Of a stretch of 23,804 nt of DNA, positions 7,175-16,375 are shown piece after piece. The position numbers were made by a program, and so were the translations under genes. The notes beneath the pieces were generated by a model. It ran no database searches and was not told where the DNA came from. It worked only from the letters and a program-made list of their open reading frames with translations. How positions within the stretch are numbered: position 1 is the first letter of the stretch; every line of letters begins with the position of its first letter. This stretch comes from a virus. The stretch covers positions 1 through 23,804 of IMG/VR virus record IMGVR_UViG_3300027917_000176, one strand, 5' to 3'.

Positions 7175-8490
7175 GTTGGATCCGAGGATCATCGACTGGT
7201 CATGTCACGCTCAGTAACGACATCGTTGCTGCGATCACAAACACGTCGGTGCTCACGGTTGCTATTGATGGCACTGACGCTAGCACCGGATACGTCGCAG
7301 GCGACATCCTGACGATTGCTGGTGGAACGTCAGTCATTGCAGCTCAGGTTGAGGTTGTGACTGTCGATGGTGGTGGGACGCTCACTGCTGTGCGTATGTA
7401 CAATGGCGGATCGTACACTGTGGCTCCCAGCACACCCAACTCTGCTACGGGAGGAACTGGGTCGGGTGCTGTGTTGGCGATTACTACTGGGACCAAGGGG
7501 TGGACGCTCAACGGTGATCAAGTGTGGGATGGTGGCACCGAGCGCGAGGTCTTTCTCGAGGGGAATGGTGGAGGTAGCGACAACATCTACGTAGGCTGGC
7601 GGACGTACTCAAACGCAGGAGCCCAACGGTGGAACTGGGAGCTTCATGGTTTCACCGGGTATTCGGAGACTGGTGGAACTCCGTTGCCGACGCAGAACCA
7701 ACCAGGCATCAGCCCTGGGGACCACACTGGAATCTCGCAAGACGAAAGAGGAGCGTACCTGCTCTTGACCAATGGCAGCATGAATTGGTTCTTGAGCGTG
7801 ACGTCTTTCCGCATCATCCTCATCGTCGAAGCTGGATCGGGTAAGTGGTATCCCATGTACCTTGGGTTCCTCAATCGCTTCGCTACGGCAACTGAGTATC
7901 CGTATCCGGTCATGGTTTGTGGACCCACCGATTACTATCTGGGGACAGCGAATCAGAGTGAGCGCATGAGCACGCTCGTTAATCCCTGGACTACTCTTGG
8001 GTCTACGAACGGCCCGATGCAAATCATCGATCCTGCTGGAACCTGGGACTTCGTTTCCAACAACACGGTCACTGGGACTGGGTTGAATCCTGCAGGCATC
8101 GATAATTTCGTCACACCTTGTGGCTACCCACAGGCCAGTTCTGCATCAGGTGGGGCACCGGAGATTGATCGTCATTCTCCCTTCAGTACTCAGCTCAATT
8201 GGAGCAGGATCATCGATGCCGCTGCCGCAGATGCTGCGGACGCCAACTTGTTGCCGACACCAGGTACGGGAGCGGATGCGTATGCGCTATTTCCTGCTGT
8301 GGTTCAGCGAATCGACACGGATGGAGGAAACCCGTTTGTGTTCGGGGAAATCAGCGATTGCTTCTGGATGTCCGGCCAAGGAACGATTACGGCCCAAGAT
8401 CGAATCATCCAAGGTTCTGATCTCTACCGTGTGTTCTTCAACTGCAACGGGACGCAGCTCTACGATTACTTCGCCGTGAAGGAAGTCTGA
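7171..8490 (+). CDS. Tail-associated virion protein with N-terminal Gly/Thr beta domain
   Basis: A 439-aa protein starting at a GTG that overlaps the tape measure stop by four bases. Residues about 30-107 ('TGYVAGDILTIAGGTSVIAA', 'VDGGGTLTAVRMYNGGSYTV', 'GGTGSGAVLAIT') form a beta domain that resembles the insertion in the major tail protein. The rest (about 110-439) is rich in Trp, Tyr and Gly, with 'NIYVGWRTY', 'GSGKWYPMYLGFLNRFATATEYPYPV' and 'FVFGEISDCFWMSGQ'. That part looks like a diverged copy of the next gene. I cannot assign a molecular function; position suggests a distal tail or tail-tip decoration protein, perhaps carbohydrate-binding. No signal peptide or membrane segment is seen. 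Confidence 0.65.
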   Translation: MSWIRGSSTGHVTLSNDIVAAITNTSVLTVAIDGTDASTGYVAGDILTIAGGTSVIAAQVEVVTVDGGGTLTAVRMYNGGSYTVAPSTPNSATGGTGSGAVLAITTGTKGWTLNGDQVWDGGTEREVFLEGNGGGSDNIYVGWRTYSNAGAQRWNWELHGFTGYSETGGTPLPTQNQPGISPGDHTGISQDERGAYLLLTNGSMNWFLSVTSFRIILIVEAGSGKWYPMYLGFLNRFATATEYPYPVMVCGPTDYYLGTANQSERMSTLVNPWTTLGSTNGPMQIIDPAGTWDFVSNNTVTGTGLNPAGIDNFVTPCGYPQASSASGGAPEIDRHSPFSTQLNWSRIIDAAAADAADANLLPTPGTGADAYALFPAVVQRIDTDGGNPFVFGEISDCFWMSGQGTITAQDRIIQGSDLYRVFFNCNGTQLYDYFAVKEV

Positions 8491-9461
8491 TGGCACTTCA
8501 ATACGAAACCGGCACGCCCACAAGCCCAGAGGATCTGGTCAACAAGCTACAGACGTTCGCGGCTACGCACGGCTGGACAGTAGACGATTACGATGCAACG
8601 GAGAATGAGTGCACGATGCACTCGAACAACTGTTACGTCCACATGAAGTGGGCGGATTCCGGCACCGAGATCAACCTGTGCCAGTCGCTCGGCTACACGG
8701 CAGACAACGAAGTCGACAACATGCCCAACGACTCCGGCAATGGATCGGCGACAGTTGGGAATGAGAGGCGGGTCGATTTCGATGCTGCGGGATCGTACAC
8801 TGCCTATCACTTCTTCGCTTCCGATGCTGCACCAAGGTACATCCACATCGTTGTTGAAGTGTCCTCGGGCATCTTCAGGCACTTTGGATTCGGAACGATC
8901 AACAAGTTCAATGACTGGACTGGTGGCGAATACGTCTACGGTCATATCTGGCAGGCTGATGTGGACAATCCTCAGGCTGCGCAGAACTACCTTGGCCTTG
9001 ATGGGTTCTCTAGTGCGCCGAATGCTGATGTTGCGACTTTGCACATGGAAGGGGTCGGCGACCAAGGTGTGAGTGACAAGTGGGCCGTCGTAAAGAACAC
9101 GACGCCAGCTTCAGCGGGAACGGATACAGCCGGTGAAGCTCGATGGGTAGTGTACGGTGGCTGGCGAGCTGGTCTGTACAGCTATCAGTACCAGGCTTTC
9201 CACAATTCAGTCCTCAATGCTTACGTTCCAATCTACCCGTACACTCTCTTCTACCGGAACTCGACTCCAGTTCCGGATGAATGGATCTACCTCGGTGTGC
9301 AGCAGAACATCGGAGGAATCAACATGGATGGTTTCTCCCCAGGTGACGAAGTCACCCTCGGTGGGGAAACGTGGAAGATCTTTCCTTGGGTGCGCAAGCA
9401 GTACCTGAAGAACTCCACCCAAGAGAGCTGGAACGCAGGCGTTGCCTATAGGAAGTCGTAA
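8490..9461 (+). CDS. Tail-associated virion protein, paralogue of preceding gene
   Basis: A 323-aa protein whose ATG overlaps the previous stop (TGATG). Its features follow those of its neighbour in the same order: 'CYVHMKWADSGTEINLCQSL' corresponds to 'IYVGWRTYSNAG...ELHGF', 'SSGIFRHFGFGTINKFNDWT' to 'GSGKWYPMYLGFLNRFATAT', and 'EWIYLGVQQNIGGINMDGF' to 'FVFGEISDCFWMSGQG'. The Gly/Thr domain found at the neighbour's N-terminus is absent here. The last third has 'VTLGGETWKIFPWVRKQYLK', a pattern seen in various phage virion proteins. Function is not known; tail tip location is inferred from its place between tape measure and hub genes. Confidence 0.62.
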   Translation: MALQYETGTPTSPEDLVNKLQTFAATHGWTVDDYDATENECTMHSNNCYVHMKWADSGTEINLCQSLGYTADNEVDNMPNDSGNGSATVGNERRVDFDAAGSYTAYHFFASDAAPRYIHIVVEVSSGIFRHFGFGTINKFNDWTGGEYVYGHIWQADVDNPQAAQNYLGLDGFSSAPNADVATLHMEGVGDQGVSDKWAVVKNTTPASAGTDTAGEARWVVYGGWRAGLYSYQYQAFHNSVLNAYVPIYPYTLFYRNSTPVPDEWIYLGVQQNIGGINMDGFSPGDEVTLGGETWKIFPWVRKQYLKNSTQESWNAGVAYRKS

Positions 9462-11161
9462 TGGCAGACTTCAGCGGAGACATCGCCTACTCCCCTGGGC
9501 TACAGGAAGCTCCGATTGTCACAGCTTTCTGGAATCCAGGAGGACCACCTGCTGATGCCTTCACAGCCACTCCTGTTCTCGATCTATCACAAACAGCCGG
9601 AACACTCCTAACCGGAGACTTCTTTGCTGCTTCGGTTGTTGACTTCAGCGGAGACAGGCTTGAGTTGGTGTCGGATATTTTTCTTGAGAAGGTGTGGTCC
9701 GTCCCTGGGCGCATTGACCTGGGCAACATCATCTCAACGGTGATACGTGAGATTGAACTCTACAACGCATATCGTACGGAAGCACGAAGCCTGACTGCAG
9801 CGACTCCCAATGCAGGAGCTGGGATCAGCTTTGATGGGCTTCCTGGTTTACCTGCTGCGATCAATGCTCAGTCAGGTCTCTTCTTTGATGTTGTAGTGTC
9901 CTCGAGTGGTGCTGCGACGATCAATGGTACCCTTGACTTCACGCTGGATTCTGGTACCCTCCAGATACCCATTACTGGTACCAGGGTCATCGTGTTCCCC
10001 TTTGAACCTGAAAGTCCACTGCAAGAGACCTTGGAGTTCAAGACGGACATTTTGAAGTCTGTTGATGGAACCGAACAACGGATCTCAGTTCGGAAGCATC
10101 CGCGACAGATCTTCAATATGATGTTCCGCATATTGGAGGGAGGGGATCGGCGGACATTCCAGATTCAGCTCTTTGGGTCGCAAGCAGCCATCGTTGGTTT
10201 GCCCATGTGGCATGAAGCTCGGTTCCTGACATCTGATGCATCAACCGACGATACGGTGATCTACGTAGACACTTCGTACGGAGACTTCCGAGCAAATTCG
10301 CTGGTGGTCCTTTGGCGTAGTCCTTCTGACTTTGAAGCTCAGGAGATCAGTTCCTTCACTAGTAGTTCGATTACGATTTCATCGAACTTGGTTGGGAACT
10401 TCCCAGCTCAGGACACATTGGTGATGCCAATGCGTACTGTTCGGGGTGAGCAGAAGGCAGAAGGTCGCAAGTACATCAAGGATCTTGATGAATACAACTT
10501 CCGCTTTACCGTGCTGGACAATGAGGCGGATCTTGCCGACGCGACACCGTACAACAGCTACAATGGACGTGTCGTTCTTGACGATCCCAATTGGATTGGA
10601 TCTGGTCAGACAATCGAGGATTCTGCGGAAACCTATTACACCCTCATCGACAATGAGTCCGCTTCGATCTTCGTCGTGTCGGATTGGAACAACGCTCAGT
10701 TCCTTTCGACGAAAGGTTTTGTGACCAACACTCCCAAGGAATTGTGGCAGGTCAGGCGACTCATCCATGCATTCCGTGGTTCCCAGGTTTCCTTCTACAT
10801 TCCGACGTTCTATTCGGACGTCATTCCCATTGCTCCACTGGGAGCGGGTTCTAACGAGATCACGATTGAGAACATCGGCTACACTGATTTCGTTGGAGGC
10901 AACAATCCATTCGGAGCTTTGTGGCTACTCAAGACTGATGGCACTGTGATCAGAAGGGAGATTACTGCGACCCAAGAAGTTGATGATGCTACGGAAAGGC
11001 TGACTGTTGATGCCAACTGGGGCGAACTGGTAGCTCTTGAGGACATCGATCGTATCAGCTTCATGCGGCTTTCTCGAATCGCAGATGACAAGGTTCAACT
11101 CCAGCACTTCCGCCCAGGTGAAGCTCAAATCCTTATGGCAACGACTGGAGTCCAGCAATGA
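9461..11161 (+). CDS. Probable distal tail / baseplate protein
   Basis: A 566-aa, beta-rich protein with start ATG overlapping the previous stop (TAATG) and a 3' end overlapping the hub gene by four bases. Near residues 190-260 it has 'EPESPLQETLEFKTDILKS', 'GTEQRISVRKHPRQIFNMMF' and 'AAIVGLPMWHEARFL', and later 'YNFRFTVLDNEADLAD' and 'ELWQVRRLIHAFRGSQVSFY'. The mention of target tracts such as 'EQRISVRKHPRQ' is typical of distal tail proteins that join the tube to the tip in lambda-like and gene-transfer-agent-like tails. It immediately precedes the cysteine-bearing hub protein, which is the usual order. The exact family is not certain. Confidence 0.6.
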   Translation: MADFSGDIAYSPGLQEAPIVTAFWNPGGPPADAFTATPVLDLSQTAGTLLTGDFFAASVVDFSGDRLELVSDIFLEKVWSVPGRIDLGNIISTVIREIELYNAYRTEARSLTAATPNAGAGISFDGLPGLPAAINAQSGLFFDVVVSSSGAATINGTLDFTLDSGTLQIPITGTRVIVFPFEPESPLQETLEFKTDILKSVDGTEQRISVRKHPRQIFNMMFRILEGGDRRTFQIQLFGSQAAIVGLPMWHEARFLTSDASTDDTVIYVDTSYGDFRANSLVVLWRSPSDFEAQEISSFTSSSITISSNLVGNFPAQDTLVMPMRTVRGEQKAEGRKYIKDLDEYNFRFTVLDNEADLADATPYNSYNGRVVLDDPNWIGSGQTIEDSAETYYTLIDNESASIFVVSDWNNAQFLSTKGFVTNTPKELWQVRRLIHAFRGSQVSFYIPTFYSDVIPIAPLGAGSNEITIENIGYTDFVGGNNPFGALWLLKTDGTVIRREITATQEVDDATERLTVDANWGELVALEDIDRISFMRLSRIADDKVQLQHFRPGEAQILMATTGVQQ

Positions 11162-11964
11162 CGTACCAGGCATTCGAAGAAAGCATTGAGGGTGGTCGGC
11201 CGATTGAGCTCTACAAGTTTACGATTGGGCTCACGATCTATCGCTACACGAGCGCAGAGGACACGGTGACACCGTCGTTCGATCCGACGCCATACCTCTC
11301 TCGTCAGATCGACCGGAACAACCCCAACGTAAGCAACGTCGACCGAAATCAGGAACTGGAAGTCACGCTACCATCGGACGATGATCTATCTCGTCGGTTC
11401 ATGACATCGACTCCTGGACCAGAGGTCAGCTTGACCGTCACACGTTTTCATCGAGGGGATACCCAAGCCTATGTGATTTGGCGAGGGAAGATCGTCAGCG
11501 CGAGCTATGTTGAGAATGCCAATCTATGCAAGCTGGCTGGTTCGACTGCGGAGCGCACGTTCAACAAGCCACTGCCAAGGTTCCGCTACCAGAGTTTGTG
11601 CAACCACGTTCTGTACGACGCCAATTGTACGGTGGTTCGATCGAGCTATCTGTATTCCGGTACCGTAACGGCTGCAAGCGGCAATGAGGTCACAATCAAC
11701 AACCTCGCTCTGAAAGGTCCCACCTGGGCGATTGGCGGATACGTCAATATCGACGATACAGATTACCGGATGGTTCTGGACCAAAGCGGAGATGTCGTGA
11801 CTGTGTTGCTTCCCTTTGATGAAGCAGTGCTCGGGAAAACGGCAGAGGTCTACGCTGGCTGTGACCACACCATTGGAACATGCAACGGGAAGTTCTCGAA
11901 CGCGGTGAACTATGGAGGCTTCCCCTTCGTTCCAAAGATCAATCCGTTTGAGGAGGGTCTCTGA
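11158..11964 (+). CDS. Tail hub protein (phage_BR0599 / gpL-like), four-Cys C-terminus
   Basis: A 268-aa protein. The N-terminal part has hub-type strands ('IELYKFTIGLTIYRYTSAED', 'SNVDRNQELEVTLPSDDDLS', 'VIWRGKIVSASYVENANLCK'). The C-terminal part carries 'SLCNHVLYDANCTV' and 'GCDHTIGTCNGKF.NAVNYGGFPFVP', the BR0599-like pattern. Cys148, Cys157, Cys235 and Cys242 are in the places expected for a metal or iron-sulfur site, as reported for lambda gpL; Cys124 is extra. The protein should form the ring beneath the distal tail protein. It is overlapped by both neighbours (ATGA upstream, TGATG downstream), so the tail-tip genes are translated as a coupled set. Metal binding is inferred. Confidence 0.78.
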   Translation: MTYQAFEESIEGGRPIELYKFTIGLTIYRYTSAEDTVTPSFDPTPYLSRQIDRNNPNVSNVDRNQELEVTLPSDDDLSRRFMTSTPGPEVSLTVTRFHRGDTQAYVIWRGKIVSASYVENANLCKLAGSTAERTFNKPLPRFRYQSLCNHVLYDANCTVVRSSYLYSGTVTAASGNEVTINNLALKGPTWAIGGYVNIDDTDYRMVLDQSGDVVTVLLPFDEAVLGKTAEVYAGCDHTIGTCNGKFSNAVNYGGFPFVPKINPFEEGL

Positions 11965-14876
11965 TGCCCTGGTGGCTCACAGTCCTGATCTTCGCAGCTA
12001 CTACGGTACTTGCTGAGCTTCTTAGACCCAAGGTAAGTCAGGAGCGAGATCGTCCTGCTGGGCTTGGGGACTTCAAGTTTCCGACCGCAACCGAAGGTCG
12101 TCCAGTGCCGCTTCTGTGGGGAACTGCAGTTGTTGATGGCCCGAATGTGATTTGGTACGGAGACCTGGAAGTTCAGACAGACAAGAAAGAAGTTTCAACA
12201 GGTCTGTTCAGTTCAACGGAAATCATTACTGGCTATCGTTACTTCGTTGGCATGCACTTTGCGATTTGCCGAGGACAGGCAACCCTGAAAGACATTTTGA
12301 TTGAGAAGAAATCTCAAGGCACTACGTTGCCTGTCTACTATGCATGGTATGGCAGCATCCTTGCTGAGAAGCTCATTGGTGCCAGGTACCAACAGTACCT
12401 CTCCGGAGATGGCACGCACACTGCCAATAGCTATCTGTCAGGGCAGCTTTCGCCAGCAGTTGTTCCTGGTTATCGGGACATTGCCCAGTTCATTTTTGAA
12501 GGGTTTGTTGGTACGAGTCCCAACGTTCCTAAGTTCGCATTCAAGGTCGAGCGGATTCCTGATCCGTTGAACATGGCGGTGGAAGATCCTGGAGCTCAGA
12601 GGATCGACACCACTGAAGCTAACCCCGTGAATGTTCTCTACGAAATCCTCACTGATACTGATTGGGGACTTGGCATTCCCACAGCGGAAATTGACATAAC
12701 CAACTTCCGCACAGCAGCTTCAACAGTTGCTGATGAAGGTAATGGCTTCAGCCTGTTGCTGGACCAAGAGAATGAAGCTGACAAGATCATCACTGAACTC
12801 TTGCGGCAGATCGATGCATCGCTCTACTACGACAGGTCGGATGGATTGTGGAAACTCATCTTGATTCGAGATGACTACACTCCGGCCAGCTTGCCGCTCT
12901 ACGATGAGAGCAATACCGTTGAGCTAGTGGAATACGCCAAGACTTCCTGGACGAACACAGCCAACCAGGCACGGCTCAGGTTCTTTGACAAGAGCGACGA
13001 CTACAAAGAGACCTTCGCGTTTGCCCAGGATCTAGCGAACACAGAGATCCAAGGAGCCAACGTAAGCTCTGAGGTAAGCTATCCAGGTGTGAAGATGCGC
13101 ACCTTGGCAAACAAGCTCGTGTGGCGTGAGCTGGGAACATCCAGCTACCCACTGGCGAAGCACACCATGAAGGTGAACCGAAGTGGATTTGACCTCGTAC
13201 CTGGGAGCGTCTACAGATGGTCTTGGGGTGCCCTGGGCATTTCCGAGAAGGTGATGCGCGTTACAAAGCTCGACTATGGGACGTTGAACTCAGGGTTGGT
13301 CACCGTCTATTCCGTTGAAGACATCTTCACCACTCCCAATACGGGAGTCTTTGGAGATCCGTCTAATACGGATTGGACGGATCCGGATGTTGCTCCTGTG
13401 GCAGCAACGACAACAGTTCTTCTTGAAGCTCCACTCAAGTTTGTTTTCCGGGATGCCTACGATCCGACTCAGACGAAGCGTCTGTGGTATGGAGTGGTGA
13501 AGCCCAGTGGGGGCACGGTAGAAGCTGATGCGTGGACAGCGTTCAATACGGTGGCCTCTCAGCCAGCAGATGGTAGCTTCTCTTATGATTCCACACCCAC
13601 TCGCTTTGTGAAGCGAGGGACGCTGAATGCTGCCCTCGATGCCTATGGGTCATCGATCATCCAGCTTTGGAACGGTACGATTACCCTTGACGATCTTGAT
13701 GACTTGAGTGAGTCCGGGTTGACGTATGGGTCCGTAGACTCCCTGAAGGGCATCGCAGCAATCGGTTCTGGCAATGACATCGAGTATATCATCTACGAGA
13801 TAGCTACCGTAGGGACGAATCAGCTCGTTCTTGACAATGTGTATCGTGGGGTCTTCCACACCACTTCTCGCGATTGGCCTTCGGGAACAACGGTGACGTT
13901 GTTGTCGCAAGGTGGGGCGCTTCTCAAGAGCTTTATCGCTGAGAACCAAGACCATGCGTATGTCAAGCCGATTTCTCGGAGCCGAAGCCAGGCCACTGAG
14001 CTTTCGGATTATCAGCCAGCAGACTACTACAACTTCACTTCTGTGGATGATCTGCAGTATGTGCCCTCAGCAGCTCAGCACCCCTACCTTCATGGGACCC
14101 ACGCAGACGATACCAATGTATCGGTCGATACGAAGTACGGATTGGTGGACATCTCGTTCTCTAACGAGGCTGGTGCGGCGATCAAGCTGGAGGTCGAGGC
14201 GCGAGACTGGAAGGCAGATAATCTCGGCATAGACTACAACGGGATTAGCGACTCGGTATCGTATGCCTTGTGGAAGGCGGACGATCCGCTTTACGACGTG
14301 GACTTCATCTTGATCAAGCCTGGTCCCACGGAAGTCACGGTTGCTCGTAACGCTTGGACCGAAGACATCACGATGGAGGATCCGTACAATCCCTCCAACG
14401 ATAGGATCGTCGCTTACATCAAGAGAACGGAGATGATCAAGATCCTTGGGCCAAACACGGCAATTCCGAGCAACGCTAGGATCGAGGTTATCTCCAAGCA
14501 CACTCCTGACACGACCGAATACGTTTGCCCACAGAAGCTGGTCCACGATTTGACGATCACGTCATCGTTGCAATCGGCTGACTTGATCTTTGGAGGCATT
14601 CCGGTCAACACGGACAGCACGACCATCCAGTTCAACGAGACTGGGAACTACAGTTTCCAGACCTCCCATGTGATGCCCTCTGGAGGAGTTCTCCAAGCGG
14701 ACAAGAACGGCGGAGGTTTCAACACAGTCATCTCTACTGGCCAGGCATCGGGAACTCTGGCAGTCACGTCAGGGGATGACGTCACTTTGAAGTTTACGGT
14801 GGCTGAATCATACGATATCCACCTGGACATAACCGGACCCACAGCAGAGTTCGGGTATGCGGTGCTGGAAGCATAG
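11964..14876 (+). CDS. Central tail protein / tail fibre hub (Phage-tail_3-like)
   Basis: A 970-aa protein, the last tail gene. The N-terminus is hydrophobic ('WWLTVLIFAATTVLAELL'), followed by 'PTATEGRPVPLLWGTAVVDG', typical of central tail proteins. Residues about 200-310 match the Phage-tail_3 pattern: 'NPVNVLYEILTDTDWGLGIP', 'QENEADKIITELLRQIDASL' and 'DGLWKLILIRDDY'. The C-terminal third (about 640-970) is a set of beta domains, probably receptor-facing, ending with strands such as 'GDDVTLKFTVAESYDIHLDI'. In siphophages this protein forms the tip, contacts the receptor and opens the tail. Start ATG overlaps the hub stop (TGATG). Confidence 0.8.
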   Translation: MPWWLTVLIFAATTVLAELLRPKVSQERDRPAGLGDFKFPTATEGRPVPLLWGTAVVDGPNVIWYGDLEVQTDKKEVSTGLFSSTEIITGYRYFVGMHFAICRGQATLKDILIEKKSQGTTLPVYYAWYGSILAEKLIGARYQQYLSGDGTHTANSYLSGQLSPAVVPGYRDIAQFIFEGFVGTSPNVPKFAFKVERIPDPLNMAVEDPGAQRIDTTEANPVNVLYEILTDTDWGLGIPTAEIDITNFRTAASTVADEGNGFSLLLDQENEADKIITELLRQIDASLYYDRSDGLWKLILIRDDYTPASLPLYDESNTVELVEYAKTSWTNTANQARLRFFDKSDDYKETFAFAQDLANTEIQGANVSSEVSYPGVKMRTLANKLVWRELGTSSYPLAKHTMKVNRSGFDLVPGSVYRWSWGALGISEKVMRVTKLDYGTLNSGLVTVYSVEDIFTTPNTGVFGDPSNTDWTDPDVAPVAATTTVLLEAPLKFVFRDAYDPTQTKRLWYGVVKPSGGTVEADAWTAFNTVASQPADGSFSYDSTPTRFVKRGTLNAALDAYGSSIIQLWNGTITLDDLDDLSESGLTYGSVDSLKGIAAIGSGNDIEYIIYEIATVGTNQLVLDNVYRGVFHTTSRDWPSGTTVTLLSQGGALLKSFIAENQDHAYVKPISRSRSQATELSDYQPADYYNFTSVDDLQYVPSAAQHPYLHGTHADDTNVSVDTKYGLVDISFSNEAGAAIKLEVEARDWKADNLGIDYNGISDSVSYALWKADDPLYDVDFILIKPGPTEVTVARNAWTEDITMEDPYNPSNDRIVAYIKRTEMIKILGPNTAIPSNARIEVISKHTPDTTEYVCPQKLVHDLTITSSLQSADLIFGGIPVNTDSTTIQFNETGNYSFQTSHVMPSGGVLQADKNGGGFNTVISTGQASGTLAVTSGDDVTLKFTVAESYDIHLDITGPTAEFGYAVLEA

Positions 14877-14916
14877 GGAGTTTCCAGACCGACTCTTTCG
14901 GTAGAAAGGAACAGAC

Positions 14917-15237
14917 ATGTTCAAGAAGCTGCTCAAAGGTATCGGCTCTGCTGTAGTGCCTGTGGTCATCGGGATGGCCGCTCCAGAGTCGATCATCAAT
15001 GCGGCTGTGATGGGTGGCATCAAGAATGCGACGCCCATCAACAACCAGGCGATTCCATTCATCAATCTGGCGGCGAGCACTGGTGTATCCTATGCTCGTC
15101 ACCTGATGACAGGCCAGGATCCGGTCAGTGCCATCATGCCTGCGCTCAGTGAGGGTGGGCTCCTGATGGCTGCCTCAACTGGCCTCCACCAGTCCCTGAA
15201 GATTCCCATCAAGGCTCGTACCGGACGCAGCATCTAG
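14917..15237 (+). CDS. Small hydrophobic protein, possible holin or virion protein
   Basis: A 106-aa protein with a clear AAAGGA site upstream. The N-terminus is basic ('MFKKLLKGIG') and followed by a hydrophobic segment (about 11-22, 'SAVVPVVIGMAA'); a second weakly hydrophobic segment spans about 71-90. The middle, 'GIKNATPINNQAIPFINLAA', is not membrane-like. It stands between the central tail protein and the membrane protein/muramidase pair, so a holin role is possible, but the hydrophobic segments are short and broken by Pro and Ser. It could equally be a minor virion protein. The 40 bases before it hold only the ribosome binding site. Confidence 0.6.
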   Translation: MFKKLLKGIGSAVVPVVIGMAAPESIINAAVMGGIKNATPINNQAIPFINLAASTGVSYARHLMTGQDPVSAIMPALSEGGLLMAASTGLHQSLKIPIKARTGRSI

Positions 15238-15561
15238 ATGGACCATGCAGCTTGGATCAGCGTCATCGTAGCCTTCTTGGCTATCGAAGGTTCACTCTTT
15301 GCTGCGTGGATGAATCTACGTGAACGTGTAACTAGGAACGAAGCGACTGTGTGCAAGTTTCGCGAAGTGATGGAAGCAAGAATGGATCCCCTCAATGAGC
15401 TCTGCAAGCATCTCATGGAAGAAGGGGACGGCTCTCGAGAGAAGATTGCTGCCAACGTTGCGAGGCTAGACGTTCACGACCAACAGCATCGTTCTGCAGA
15501 AGCTCGCCTCCGCAGATTGGAGGGTGGGGATGTACGAAGAGATCCTACGACGAATCCTTGA
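15238..15561 (+). CDS. Single-pass membrane protein with coiled coil, probable lysis-cassette member
   Basis: A 107-aa protein beginning immediately after the stop of the preceding gene. Residues about 5-24 ('AWISVIVAFLAIEGSLFAAW') form one membrane segment, and the rest is a charged helix with coiled-coil character ('NLRERVTRNEATVCKFREVM', 'GSREKIAANVARLDVHDQQH'). It overlaps the muramidase gene by 38 nt. An N-terminal anchor plus coiled coil just before an endolysin fits an i-spanin or a small holin/antiholin. No partner o-spanin is seen next to it on this strand; a lipoprotein on the opposite strand at 18144-18467 is a distant candidate. The lysis role is inferred. Confidence 0.62.
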   Translation: MDHAAWISVIVAFLAIEGSLFAAWMNLRERVTRNEATVCKFREVMEARMDPLNELCKHLMEEGDGSREKIAANVARLDVHDQQHRSAEARLRRLEGGDVRRDPTTNP

Positions 15562-16081
15562 CATCGAGGGTGGCTACTCCAACGACCCTGATGATGTTGG
15601 TGGAGAAACCATCTGCGGAATCGCGCGTAACTTCTGGCCCAACTGGGAGGGTTGGCAGTACGTGGACGAGATCAAGGCCAACGGTGAAGTGCCCAAGGCT
15701 GAAAGATTCGTCCCGTTGGCGGAGAAGTTCTACCGCCAGATGTTTTGGGATCCCATTCGCGGTGACGACCTCATCAACCACGATGTGGCCTATGAGATGT
15801 TCGACACTGCGGTCAACCTGGGCACGCATCGCGCATGCGTCCATCTTCAACAGGCTCTCAACCTACTCAATCGGAACGAGAAGAGTTGGGATGAGATCCT
15901 CGAGGATGGACGAATTGGCCCACGGACGTTGGCGACTCTACAGAAGGCTCTTGCTCAGAAGAACGGAGCACGAGACCTTTGCCGAGTCATCAACGCTCTG
16001 CAATCGATGCACTACATCACCCGTGTGCGAGAGAAGCCAAGCCAGGAAAGGTTCCTGCGAGGCTGGCTCGACCGAACGTAG
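15524..16081 (+). CDS. Endolysin, GH108 N-acetylmuramidase with C-terminal peptidoglycan-binding domain
   Basis: A 185-aa muramidase that cleaves the MurNAc-GlcNAc bond of the host cell wall at lysis. The catalytic motif 'DIEGGYSNDPDDVGGETICG' places the active Glu at residue 15. 'FYRQMFWDPIRGDDLINHDV' and 'EMFDTAVNLG' (about 70-100) are the conserved GH108 block, and 'ILEDGRIGPRTLATL' plus 'RFLRGWLDR' belong to the PG_binding_3 C-terminal part. Length is normal for the family. No signal peptide is seen, so release depends on a holin. The GTG start is followed two codons later by an ATG at 15530, which may be the true start; either overlaps the preceding gene. Confidence 0.92.
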   Translation: MGMYEEILRRILDIEGGYSNDPDDVGGETICGIARNFWPNWEGWQYVDEIKANGEVPKAERFVPLAEKFYRQMFWDPIRGDDLINHDVAYEMFDTAVNLGTHRACVHLQQALNLLNRNEKSWDEILEDGRIGPRTLATLQKALAQKNGARDLCRVINALQSMHYITRVREKPSQERFLRGWLDRT

Positions 16082-16090
16082 GAGGAACGT

Positions 16091-16342
16091 ATGTCGACTC
16101 CGCAGGAAACTGCTGCCAAGCTCGTCGAGGGAACCTTCGAGGTTCTCGGTGGCGACGCTGCCTACAAGGCGAAGGTCGCGGCAGAGATCGTCGACCAGAT
16201 GATCGGAAGCGACCCTCATGCCCTGGTCCGCTCCATCGCCGGGATGCCGGAGAGCCTGGTGGAGACCGTCTCCGACGGGCTCGTCGACGCTCTCGAGGCT
16301 GCGGTTCTGAAGAAGTTGAGCCCACCCTCCGGGACTCCCTGA
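16091..16342 (+). CDS. Uncharacterised 83-aa helical protein, end of late operon
   Basis: A small, mainly helical protein with a strong AGGAGG site five bases before the ATG. The sequence has Ala/Val/Glu-rich helices ('QETAAKLVEGTFEVLGGDAA', 'AKVAAEIVDQMI', 'LVETVSDGLVDALEAAVLKK') and no membrane segment, cysteine or recognised motif. It is the last plus-strand gene before the terminator hairpin. Its codons use G/C at the third position more than its neighbours. Function unknown. Confidence 0.7.
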   Translation: MSTPQETAAKLVEGTFEVLGGDAAYKAKVAAEIVDQMIGSDPHALVRSIAGMPESLVETVSDGLVDALEAAVLKKLSPPSGTP

Positions 16343-16375
16343 AGCCTCGCTCTAGCGGAGCGGAGAGGTGGCGAG

